From the NCBI GenBank assembly GCA_003221075.1, contig QHUF01000024.1:1-6545 (forward strand): 6,545 bases of DNA, read 5' to 3'. Under the pieces are notes generated by a model. It searched no databases, had not been told where the DNA came from, and saw only the letters and a program-made list of their open reading frames with translations. Position 1 is the stretch's first letter. Each line of letters begins with the position of its first letter. This document shows positions 1 to 5,756 of this stretch, piece by piece. Source of the DNA: Gemmatimonadota bacterium (GTDB lineage Bacteria; Gemmatimonadota; Gemmatimonadetes; Gemmatimonadales; GWC2-71-9). The position numbers and the translations under genes were made by a program.

Positions 1-1
1 G

Positions 2-1606
2 TTCCGGCTCGCCATGGCCGCGCATCCCGAATACGACGACCGCTACTGGCGCTACGTGCGCAATGTCGCGGTCGAGCCGAGTGGCACCGTCACTCGAGTT
101 GATAGCGCGGTGTGGCAGTTCTCCACGCCTGAGGGCTGGGTGACTGTACGCTATCGAGTCGCGCTGCCTTCGCCTGAGCCGGGGCCTCGGGCTTCGTGGC
201 GGCCATTTCTCACTGCGACCGGCGGCCTGGTCGGTGGCCCACACGCCTTCATGTATCTGCTTGGAGGGGAGCAGATGCCGGTTGCGGTGATCCTCGAGCT
301 TCCAAGGAGCTGGGACGTCGCGACGGGTTTACGAAATGCCTTCAGAGACACTGACCAGGGGCGGCAGCGCGCGAATCAGCGGATCTGGGGTTACGCTGCT
401 GTCGACGCTGCATCTCTTATGGACTCGCCCATTCTTGTCGGCCGCCTGCGGCAATGGAGCTTCCTCGAGGCCGGCGTGCCGCACCACGTGGTCTACTGGC
501 CGCAGCCGAACGCCACGCTGTTCGATACCGTCGCATTCGTCGCAGGGATTCAGCGAGTCGTGCACCAGTCATTCGCACTATTCGGGCGCGCGCCGTATCG
601 CGACTACACCTTCATGTTCGAAGACGGTGCCTACGGCGGCGGCCTCGAGCACCACAACTCCGTCACTCTCGGCGCGAGCAGCGCGGACCTGGCGCGCAAC
701 GCCAACGCGGTGGTCCCCGAAACGGCGCACGAGTTCTTCCACACCTGGAACTTGCTGGCGATCAAGCCAATCGAGTACCGCGAGATCGATTACCGCACGC
801 AGCCACCGGTTGCGAGCCTCTGGTTCAGCGAAGGGCTGACGATGTTCTACGCCGACTTGCTCCAGCGGCGCGCGGGGATTCCTGTGCGCGACTCGACGCG
901 AACGGCGCACCTGGAGCGCTTGGTCGGCTCTTATCTCGCCAATCCCGCCTACGAGCGTTTCTCCGCGGAGTCGATCAGTCGGGTCGCCTACAACGTCGAT
1001 CCCGGCGAGCTGGGCGATTACAGCGCGAGCACACACCTCCAGGGCGAGTTGATCGGGACCATGCTCGACCTGATGATCCGCGATGTCACGCACGGCCAGC
1101 GCTCGATGGACGACGTGATGCGCCGGCTCTTCGATAGGGCCTCACCCCCTGACCCCCTCTCCCCTTCGCTTCGCTCAGGGCAGGCTCTTCGGGCGAGGGG
1201 GAACGCCGGAATGAGAATCGATGGCCGAGTCATCGAACAAGCCGTCGAATCGGTGTGCGGCTGCTCCGTGACCCCGTTTTTCGACGCCCACGTCCGCGGC
1301 GCCAATCCGATCGACTTCGATCGCTACCTCGCTCTTGCAGGACTCAAGACTCAGGTCAGCTGGGGCCCCGCGATGTACAACGGCGAGCGCGAGCGAGATC
1401 TCCGCATGTGGTGGCGCCCCCGTGCGCACCTGGCCCGAGCTCCGCGCCAAACTCCAGGCCGTTCGGATCGGCGACACGGTCCGCGTACAAGTGCAGCGTC
1501 CGTCCGGCCCCTTCGAGACGACCGTATTTGTGGCGGGATTCGAGCGGCCGACGGTGCGGATCGAACGGTTGCCAAATGCGACAGTTGCGCAACGGCGCCT
1601 CGCTGA
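2..1606 (+). CDS. M61-family metallopeptidase (glycyl-aminopeptidase-like), 5' partial, C-terminus frameshifted
   Basis: The open frame runs in from the left edge; residues before the first Met (position 14) already fit the family, so the true start and any signal peptide lie upstream. Counting that Met as 1, the sequence shows GLEHHNS (210-216), the zinc-binding HEFFHTWN (239-246, catalytic Glu240) and WFSEGLTMFY (270-279), whose Glu273 is the likely third zinc ligand. These are M61 hallmarks. The family cleaves N-terminal residues from peptides, and the exported members probably act in the periplasm. CGCSVTPFFDAHVRG and FDRYLALAGL, conserved C-terminal parts, follow. Two oddities are visible: about 20 low-complexity residues (PPDPLSPSLRSGQALR region) come from an inserted repeat, and after about residue 465 the frame becomes non-homologous Arg-rich sequence while a PDZ-like ending continues in another frame to 1622. 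The protein as read is probably defective in its PDZ part, but the catalytic domain is intact. Family assignment is firm; whether the product is functional is open. Confidence 0.87.
   Translation, partial: FRLAMAAHPEYDDRYWRYVRNVAVEPSGTVTRVDSAVWQFSTPEGWVTVRYRVALPSPEPGPRASWRPFLTATGGLVGGPHAFMYLLGGEQMPVAVILELPRSWDVATGLRNAFRDTDQGRQRANQRIWGYAAVDAASLMDSPILVGRLRQWSFLEAGVPHHVVYWPQPNATLFDTVAFVAGIQRVVHQSFALFGRAPYRDYTFMFEDGAYGGGLEHHNSVTLGASSADLARNANAVVPETAHEFFHTWNLLAIKPIEYREIDYRTQPPVASLWFSEGLTMFYADLLQRRAGIPVRDSTRTAHLERLVGSYLANPAYERFSAESISRVAYNVDPGELGDYSASTHLQGELIGTMLDLMIRDVTHGQRSMDDVMRRLFDRASPPDPLSPSLRSGQALRARGNAGMRIDGRVIEQAVESVCGCSVTPFFDAHVRGANPIDFDRYLALAGLKTQVSWGPAMYNGERERDLRMWWRPRAHLARAPRQTPGRSDRRHGPRTSAASVRPLRDDRICGGIRAADGADRTVAKCDSCATAPR
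1139..1203. repeat. GC-rich hairpin repeat (REP/MITE-like) inserted in frame in the M61 gene
   Basis: A C-rich run (ACCCCCTGACCCCCTCTCC) is followed by TTCGCTTCGCTCAGGGCAGG and then GGGCGAGGGGG. The arms CCCCCTCTCCC (1153-1163) and GGGCGAGGGGG (1191-1201) pair over 11 bases with one mismatch around a 27-base loop. The core resembles a dispersed repeat seen in many environmental genomes, whose spurious translations contain LRSGQA on one strand and CPERSEG on the other; both peptides can be read here. It interrupts the segment between the conserved LFDR and CGCSV motifs of the peptidase. The exact edges are uncertain by several bases. Confidence 0.7.
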
Positions 1607-1622
1607 GGCCGCTATATTCTGA
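1411..1622 (+). pseudogene. Displaced C-terminal (PDZ-like) end of the M61 peptidase, in a different frame
   Basis: In the third forward frame, residues GGAPVRTWPELRAKL, IGDTVRVQVQRP and FETTVFVAGFERPTVRIE read exactly like the end of the PDZ domain and tail of M61 peptidases, ending at the TGA at 1620-1622. The upstream catalytic part ends its recognisable homology with DLRMW, in the second forward frame, near 1413. The two homologous parts abut directly, whereas family members normally have roughly 30-40 residues (the first half of the PDZ domain) between them; that figure is from memory. The simplest reading is a deletion of length not divisible by three. There is no plausible independent start, so this is not a separate gene. 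An assembly error is an alternative. Confidence 0.72.
1613..1618 (+). promoter_or_regulatory. -10-like hexamer TATATT before tatA (leaderless type)
   Basis: TATATT ends six bases before the ATG at 1625. No Shine-Dalgarno sequence lies at usable distance, since the only GAGG is 16 or more bases away. No clear -35 box is seen at 16-18 bases. Transcription from this hexamer would begin at or next to the ATG. Confidence 0.4.
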
Positions 1623-1624
1623 GC

Positions 1625-1861
1625 ATGCTCGCAGACCTCAGCATCTGGCACATTCTCATTCTGATCGCGGTCGTTACGCTGATGTTCGGCACCAAGCGCA
1701 TCCCGGAAATCGGGGCATCGATCGGCAAGGGGATTCAGGCGTTCAAGCGTGGCCTGCAGGATGCCGGCAACGCGATCGAAGAGCCGCCCCCGCCCTCTGC
1801 GTCGTCGCAGCAGCCGAAGTCGGTACCCAACTCGGGCGCGCCGAAGCGTCTCAGCGAGTAG
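1625..1861 (+). CDS. tatA: Sec-independent protein translocase subunit TatA/TatE
   Basis: This is a 78-residue protein with the full TatA plan. A short N-terminal membrane helix (about residues 6-20, IWHILILIAVVTLM) leads to the Phe21-Gly22 hinge, then an amphipathic helix (about 25-44, KRIPEIGASIGKGIQAFKRG), then a Pro/Ser/Gln-rich cytoplasmic tail. TatA oligomers form the membrane-passage component of the twin-arginine translocase, which exports folded proteins with TatB/TatC. The length and the pattern of the amphipathic helix favour TatA over TatB. The ATG lies two bases after the displaced M61 stop, so the two could once have formed an operon; the gene also seems to have its own -10 box. 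No tatC is in the window, which is common because stand-alone tatA copies occur. The neighbouring exported proteins carry Sec-type signals without a twin Arg, so adjacency does not imply they are Tat substrates. Confidence 0.93.
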   Translation: MLADLSIWHILILIAVVTLMFGTKRIPEIGASIGKGIQAFKRGLQDAGNAIEEPPPPSASSQQPKSVPNSGAPKRLSE

Positions 1862-1895
1862 CGCTGCCGAAGTAGCACGCCGGGCGCGGACGCTG

Positions 1896-1901
1896 CATAA
1901 T
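1896..1901 (+). promoter_or_regulatory. -10-like hexamer CATAAT before the BNR protein gene (leaderless type)
   Basis: CATAAT ends six bases before the ATG at 1908, the same spacing as the TATATT box in front of tatA. No purine-rich Shine-Dalgarno sequence lies between them (the gap reads CCGCGC). A -35 candidate (TAGCAC, 1873-1878) is poor. The hexamer supports 1908 as the true start of the large gene. Confidence 0.42.
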
Positions 1902-1907
1902 CCGCGC

Positions 1908-4900
1908 ATGCGAACTTCAATCGTTGTTCTCAGTCTTCTCGCGCTCCTCCCGCCGCGAGCCACGTCTCAAACTCCAGACCTCGGTACGGCGCTTCGGTGG
2001 CGCACGATCGGCCCGTTCCGCGCCGGCCGCGCGCGTGCGCTCGCGGCGACGCCCGGCCGTCCGACGGTCTTCTACATCGGCTTCGATAACGGAGGCCTGT
2101 GGCGCTCGAGCGACTACGGCAACAACTGGGAGCCGCTCTTCGACCACGAAGCGACCGGCTCGATCGGCGCGATCGCCGTCGCGCCCTCGGCGCCCAACGT
2201 CATCTACGTCGGTACCGGCGCCGGCATCATCCGTCCCGATCTCGCGACCGGCAACGGCATGTACCGGTCCAACGACACCGGCCGCACCTGGACGCATTTG
2301 GGTCTCGACGAGACGCAGATGATCGCGTACGTCGACGTCGATCCGGCCAATCCCGAGCGTCTCTTCGTCGCAGCCCTCGGCCACCCGTATGGGCCGAACG
2401 CCGAGCGTGGGGTGTATCGCTCGACCGACGGCGGGCGCACGTTCGCCAAGGTGCTGTACAAGGACGAGTACACGAGCGCCAACGAGGTCCGGATCGATCC
2501 AAGCAGTCCGAGCACGGTATACGCCGCGCTCTGGCAGCAGCAGTCGACATTCTACGAGTACGCCGCGTTCGGCCCCGACTCGACGTGGCCGGGCGCGGGC
2601 GGGATCTACAAGTCCACCGACGGCGGCACGACCTGGACGCAGCTCGCGGGCGGATTGCCTCCGGTGCTCGAGGCGAACATCGCGATCGCGCCGAGCAATC
2701 CGCAGGTGATCTACGCGATGGTGGCATCTGTGAATCCCGCGGGGGGATCGGGCCCGGTGGGCTTCTACAAGTCCAGCGACGGCGGCGCGCATTGGACGCT
2801 GCGCACGCGCATCCCCGGATCCTCCGCGTCGCTCGGCGATACCACCGCCGCGACCGCCGATCCGCGGCCGTTGGGCCGCATCGGCGGCGGCGACCTGCCA
2901 CCCATCGTCGTCGATCCCAAAAACGAGAACGTGATCTACAGCGCCTCGATCGTCATATGGCGCACCGAGGATGGTGGGACAAGCTGGTCGGCCGTGCGGG
3001 GATCGCCCGGCGGCGACGACTATCAGCGCATCTGGATCCATCCGGACGATCCCAACCTGATCCTCGCCGTCTCCGACCAGGGCGCGGTGATCTCGTCCAA
3101 TCGTGGGGAATCGTGGAGCAACTGGTACACGCAACCCACCGCGGCCGTCTATCACGTGACGGCGGACAATGCGTTCCCGTATCGCGTGTGCAGCGGCCAA
3201 CAGGACTCGGGTTCCCTGTGCGTGGCGAGCCGCTCCGACGACGGCGAGATCACGTTCCACGACTGGCACCCGGCCAACATTCAGGAGTACGGCATCGCGG
3301 CGCCCGATCCGCGCGATCCCGACGTGGTGTTCGGGAGCGCACGCACCAACGTCTCGCGCTACGATCGCCGCACCGGCCAGACAACGCCGGTCGGTCCCGA
3401 TGTCACCCAGCGCGGCGACAGCTTCGGCCGCAATGTGCGCACGATGCCGCTCATCTGGTCGCCGGTGAACCCGAGCGTGCTCTACTACACGTCCAACGTG
3501 GTGTGGAAGTCGATCGATCACGCGCACACCTGGACGCGAATCAGTCCCGACCTCGCGCGGCAGACCTGGGCAATTCCCGCGAGCGCCGGCCGCTACGCGC
3601 GCAGCGTGACACCGACACCCCGCGGCACAATCACCGCGCTGTCGCCGTCGCCGCGCAGCAGCGCGGTCCTGTGGGCGGGCACCGACGACGGCAACATCCA
3701 GGTGACGCTGAATGGCGGGACGACGTGGAGGAACGTGACCCCGGCCGCGATTCAGCCGTGGACCCGCATGTTCAACATCGAGGCGGGCCACTTCGATACG
3801 CTGACCGCCTATGCCGCCGCGAACACGCTGCGGATCGACGACATGCATCCGCATTTCTGGCGCACGCACGACGGCGGCCGGACGTGGACCGAGATCAACG
3901 CCGGGATCGCGCCCAACGCCGTCGCCAACTCGATCCGTGAGGATCCGCGCGTGCGTGGGCTCCTGTATGCCGCGACTGACGCGCAGGTCTGGGTTTCGTT
4001 CGATGACGGGGCGAACTGGCAGTCGCTCCGCCTCAACATGCCGGCGATCTCGGTGCGCGACATTCAGGTGAAAGACGACAGCACCTGCTTGTGCGCCGAC
4101 CTCATTGCGGGGACCCATGGGCGTGGGTTCTGGATTCTGGATGACCTGAGCCCGATTCGGCACTTAGCAAGATCTCGGAGTGCCGAGACGTATCTCGTGA
4201 AACCAAACACCGCGGTCCGGGTCCGCTTCGGCACCAACGAGCCGACCCCCTGGCCGCCCGAGCTGCCGGCCGCCGAGAACCCGCCGAACGGTGCGATCAT
4301 TGATTACGCGTTAGGGCAAGACGCACGGGCGCCCGTGAAGCTGGAGATCGTCGAGGCATCGGGGCGTGTCATTCGGTCGTACTCGAGCGATGATCCGGCC
4401 CTCGATCCCGATCCCGGGCTCGATCCTGTCGCGTACAATCGGCTCTGCCAGAGGAATCCGTCCGCCCCTGATTGCGGGCTACCGCTCTATTGGCCGGCGC
4501 CACAGGAACGCCTGTCGACTCAGGCGGGCCTCCATCGCTTCACGTGGGACATGCGCTATCAGGCGATCGGCGACAACCCGCGCACGGGCGAAGTTGAAGC
4601 GACGGGGGCTGTGCCGCATCGCAGCGAGCACACGCCGGTTGCGCCCTGGGCGCCACCCGGCCGGTATTCGGTCCGACTCACGGTAGACGGGAAGATCTTC
4701 ACGCAGCCGCTCACGCTCCGCCTGGATCCGCGTGTGAAGACACCGGCGGTGGGGCTACGGCAGCTGGCCGCGCTGACAGGCGAGATGTATGACGCCGCGG
4801 CGCGTGCTGGGGCCGCGCATCGCGACGCGCGCGCCCTGGTCGACTCCCTTTCGGGGCCGACGCGCGCACAAGTGGAGTCGCTTGCTCCAACGCCGCGGCC

Positions 4901-5108
4901 ACGGCCAAGGGGATTCGCCCGGCCGGGTGCGCCCGCTCCACCACCGACGCTCGAGAGCGCGAGCAACGCCGCGCTTGCCGCGGCTATGGCGATGCAGGAT
5001 GCGGACGTGACGCCGACCGCGGCGCAGGTCGCCGCGTGTGCGCGAGCGCGCGCGCAGGTGAATCAGGTGCTAGCGCGGTGGGCGCGCCTCAAGAAGCGGC
5101 GAACGTAG
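1908..5108 (+). CDS. Secreted Asp-box (BNR/sortilin-VPS10-like) beta-propeller protein
   Basis: The protein has 1066 residues. The frame is open from 1749, but the ATG at 1908 is chosen because it follows the tatA stop, has a -10-like box, and begins a clean Sec signal peptide (1-21, MRTSIVVLSLLALLPPRATSQ). Asp-box motifs (S-x-D-x-G-x-T-W) recur at about residues 67, 121, 172, 236, 289, 353, 396, 535, 600, 653 and 697; those at 535 and 600 are degenerate. Such motifs mark propeller blades, here perhaps two propellers. GTHGRGFWILDDLSPI (about 735-750) ends the propeller part, as is usual in this family. NPPNGAIIDYAL (about 791-802) begins a FlgD/Ig-like beta-sandwich region, and a Pro/Ala-rich linker (about 990-1015) precedes a helical tail. 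Relatives are annotated as glycosyl hydrolase, sialidase or VPS10 proteins, but no catalytic residues can be assigned, so an enzymatic role is unproven. Export to the periplasm or cell surface is likely. Confidence 0.88.
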   Translation: MRTSIVVLSLLALLPPRATSQTPDLGTALRWRTIGPFRAGRARALAATPGRPTVFYIGFDNGGLWRSSDYGNNWEPLFDHEATGSIGAIAVAPSAPNVIYVGTGAGIIRPDLATGNGMYRSNDTGRTWTHLGLDETQMIAYVDVDPANPERLFVAALGHPYGPNAERGVYRSTDGGRTFAKVLYKDEYTSANEVRIDPSSPSTVYAALWQQQSTFYEYAAFGPDSTWPGAGGIYKSTDGGTTWTQLAGGLPPVLEANIAIAPSNPQVIYAMVASVNPAGGSGPVGFYKSSDGGAHWTLRTRIPGSSASLGDTTAATADPRPLGRIGGGDLPPIVVDPKNENVIYSASIVIWRTEDGGTSWSAVRGSPGGDDYQRIWIHPDDPNLILAVSDQGAVISSNRGESWSNWYTQPTAAVYHVTADNAFPYRVCSGQQDSGSLCVASRSDDGEITFHDWHPANIQEYGIAAPDPRDPDVVFGSARTNVSRYDRRTGQTTPVGPDVTQRGDSFGRNVRTMPLIWSPVNPSVLYYTSNVVWKSIDHAHTWTRISPDLARQTWAIPASAGRYARSVTPTPRGTITALSPSPRSSAVLWAGTDDGNIQVTLNGGTTWRNVTPAAIQPWTRMFNIEAGHFDTLTAYAAANTLRIDDMHPHFWRTHDGGRTWTEINAGIAPNAVANSIREDPRVRGLLYAATDAQVWVSFDDGANWQSLRLNMPAISVRDIQVKDDSTCLCADLIAGTHGRGFWILDDLSPIRHLARSRSAETYLVKPNTAVRVRFGTNEPTPWPPELPAAENPPNGAIIDYALGQDARAPVKLEIVEASGRVIRSYSSDDPALDPDPGLDPVAYNRLCQRNPSAPDCGLPLYWPAPQERLSTQAGLHRFTWDMRYQAIGDNPRTGEVEATGAVPHRSEHTPVAPWAPPGRYSVRLTVDGKIFTQPLTLRLDPRVKTPAVGLRQLAALTGEMYDAAARAGAAHRDARALVDSLSGPTRAQVESLAPTPRPRPRGFARPGAPAPPPTLESASNAALAAAMAMQDADVTPTAAQVAACARARAQVNQVLARWARLKKRRT

Positions 5109-5113
5109 CGAGG

Positions 5114-5133
5114 GCGCATCACTCCGGATGCGC
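5114..5133. terminator. Hairpin between convergent genes (possible weak bidirectional terminator)
   Basis: GCGCATC (5114-5120) and GATGCGC (5127-5133) form a perfect 7-bp stem with a 6-base loop. It begins six bases after the stop of the large + gene and covers the stop codon of the - strand gene. No T-run follows on either strand, so an intrinsic terminator is not proven; it may instead protect 3' ends. Confidence 0.35.
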
Positions 5134-5607
5134 GAGGGGTTTGCCATCGGGCCCGACCTGGATCTCGGAGCGCTTGGCGCCGGTGCGCACCTGCGCTTCG
5201 TAGGCCACGAGGACGCCACGCTTGGTCAGCGACTCGACTTTGGTGATCGTGCCGGAACCGGCCAGCTGCAGGAGCCCCGCCTTCACCGCGGCAGGCAAGG
5301 AATCGAGCGCGACTTCCACCTCGATCTCCAGCACGGAGCCGTCGGCGCCGATCAGGACGTCGCGGCCGTGGCCGTGCACACGCATTTCGACCTCGTACAC
5401 GAGCTGACCGTCGTCCATCTCGCTCGAATAGCCGCGGATAGTGGCACCCTGGCTCTCCTGGTCGACGGTCTTCCGCACCGCGGCCGGAAGATCGGCGCGC
5501 TTCAGCTTCTTTTCGTTCTCTTGTGAAGGTGTCTGCTGTGTTGCTGCCTGCGACGCGAGCGCGCAGGTCAGAATCAGGAGGGGGACCGTCCATCGACTGG
5601 TTCGCAT
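5119..5607 (-). CDS. Exported protein with two PepSY-like repeats
   Basis: This is a 162-residue protein with a Sec signal peptide (about 1-22, hydrophobic core VPLLILTCALASQAA). The Cys at 15 lacks a proper lipobox (Thr before Cys), so a lipoprotein is unlikely. The mature part holds two related halves. The first begins DLPAAVRKTV (39-48), with VYEVEM (70-75) and GADGSVLEIE. The second begins SLPAAVKAGL (103-112), with AYEAQV (135-140) and GPDGKPL near the C-terminus. Each has the helix, beta-strand, beta-strand, DG-turn plan of PepSY-like domains. Such periplasmic proteins are often encoded beside two-component systems; suggested roles include peptidase inhibition or sensing, but the function is not established. 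A ribosome-binding site (GAGGA, 5 bases from the ATG) and a promoter with response-regulator-like repeats lie upstream. It is transcribed divergently from the YVTN gene, convergent to the Asp-box gene. Confidence 0.85.
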   Translation of the reverse strand: MRTSRWTVPLLILTCALASQAATQQTPSQENEKKLKRADLPAAVRKTVDQESQGATIRGYSSEMDDGQLVYEVEMRVHGHGRDVLIGADGSVLEIEVEVALDSLPAAVKAGLLQLAGSGTITKVESLTKRGVLVAYEAQVRTGAKRSEIQVGPDGKPLAHPE

Positions 5608-5612
5608 GACTA

Positions 5613-5617
5613 TCCTC
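5613..5617 (-). promoter_or_regulatory. Ribosome-binding site of the PepSY-like gene
   Basis: On the - strand GAGGA is followed by TAGTC and then the ATG, a standard spacing of five bases. It fixes the start at 5607. This contrasts with the two genes to the left, which have no such site. Confidence 0.7.
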
Positions 5618-5622
5618 GCTGT

Positions 5623-5644
5623 GGGTAGAGACCAAATTCTACCC
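5623..5644. promoter_or_regulatory. Perfect inverted repeat over the -10/start region of the PepSY-like gene (candidate operator)
   Basis: GGGTAGA (5623-5629) and TCTACCC (5638-5644) are perfect inverted copies separated by eight bases. The palindrome covers the -10 box and the predicted transcription start of the - strand gene, the usual place for a repressor operator. It could also fold at the 5' end of a longer transcript. Confidence 0.4.
5636..5641 (-). promoter_or_regulatory. -10 box TAGAAT of the PepSY-like gene
   Basis: TAGAAT on the - strand lies 28 bases before the ATG, predicting a start of transcription near 5629 and a short leader that contains the GAGGA site. No TTGACA-like -35 is seen at 16-18 bases; that place is taken by the CTGTAAG direct repeat. 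The same hexamer serves the divergent gene. Confidence 0.55.
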
Positions 5645-5652
5645 GGGCGTAC

Positions 5653-5670
5653 CTTACAGCGGGCTTACAG
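5653..5670 (-). promoter_or_regulatory. CTGTAAG direct repeat, candidate PhoB/OmpR-family response-regulator site
   Basis: The - strand reads CTGTAAG, four bases (CCCG), CTGTAAG, giving an 11-bp period, one helical turn. It ends 11 bases before the -10 box at 5641. Seven-base direct repeats separated by four bases and placed over the -35 position are the design of the E. coli pho box (CTGTCAT units) bound by PhoB and related winged-helix regulators. The regulator is not in the window. Confidence 0.55.
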
Positions 5671-5711
5671 ACCTCAAATGTGCGGACTAAACAGCGCGCC
5701 ACACGCGAGCG

Positions 5712-5717
5712 TAGAAT
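5712..5717 (+). promoter_or_regulatory. -10 box TAGAAT of the YVTN propeller gene
   Basis: TAGAAT lies 39 bases before the ATG at 5757, predicting a leader of about 33 bases that contains the AGGAG site. A good -35 is not visible. The hexamer is identical to the -10 box of the divergent gene, which supports both. Confidence 0.45.
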
Positions 5718-5747
5718 TAAGGCGTGTCTTCCCTCCGACCATCACCC

Positions 5748-5752
5748 AGGAG
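5748..5752 (+). promoter_or_regulatory. Ribosome-binding site of the YVTN propeller gene
   Basis: AGGAG followed by TCGT and the ATG at 5757. The spacing of four bases is slightly short but usable, and the ATG starts a clear signal peptide, which fixes the start. Confidence 0.65.
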
Positions 5753-5756
5753 TCGT

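Noticed and set aside
1153..1201. Rho-independent terminator at the GC-rich hairpin in the M61 gene
   Set aside because: It lies inside coding sequence, has a long 27-base loop and no T-run; it fits a dispersed repeat better.
1749..1907. A 53-residue N-terminal extension of the BNR protein
   Set aside because: It overlaps tatA, is Arg/Ser-rich, and would place the clear signal peptide in the interior. The ATG at 1908 fits much better.
1175..1963. A 262-codon - strand frame across the M61 end and tatA
   Set aside because: It crosses the frame jump and a clear tatA gene, has no recognisable domain, and includes the translated repeat peptide; judged spurious.
2099..3940. A 613-codon open frame on the + strand in another frame inside the BNR gene
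   Set aside because: It is extremely Arg-rich and low in complexity, the typical shadow of high-GC codons of the real gene.
1917..4163. A 748-codon open frame on the - strand opposite the large BNR gene
   Set aside because: Its translation is Arg/Ala/Gly/Val-rich without any recognisable domain or signal peptide. The opposite strand encodes a clear repeat protein; long antisense frames are expected in GC-rich DNA.
5128..5526. A 132-codon + strand frame opposite the PepSY-like gene
   Set aside because: The - strand frame has a signal peptide, duplicated PepSY-like halves and a ribosome-binding site; the + frame has none of these.
5636..5646. Bacteroidetes-type -7 motif (TAnnTTTG) suggested by TAGAATTTG on the - strand
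   Set aside because: TAGAATTTG has three rather than two bases between TA and TTTG, and the divergent copy lacks TTTG, so an ordinary -10 hexamer is the better reading.
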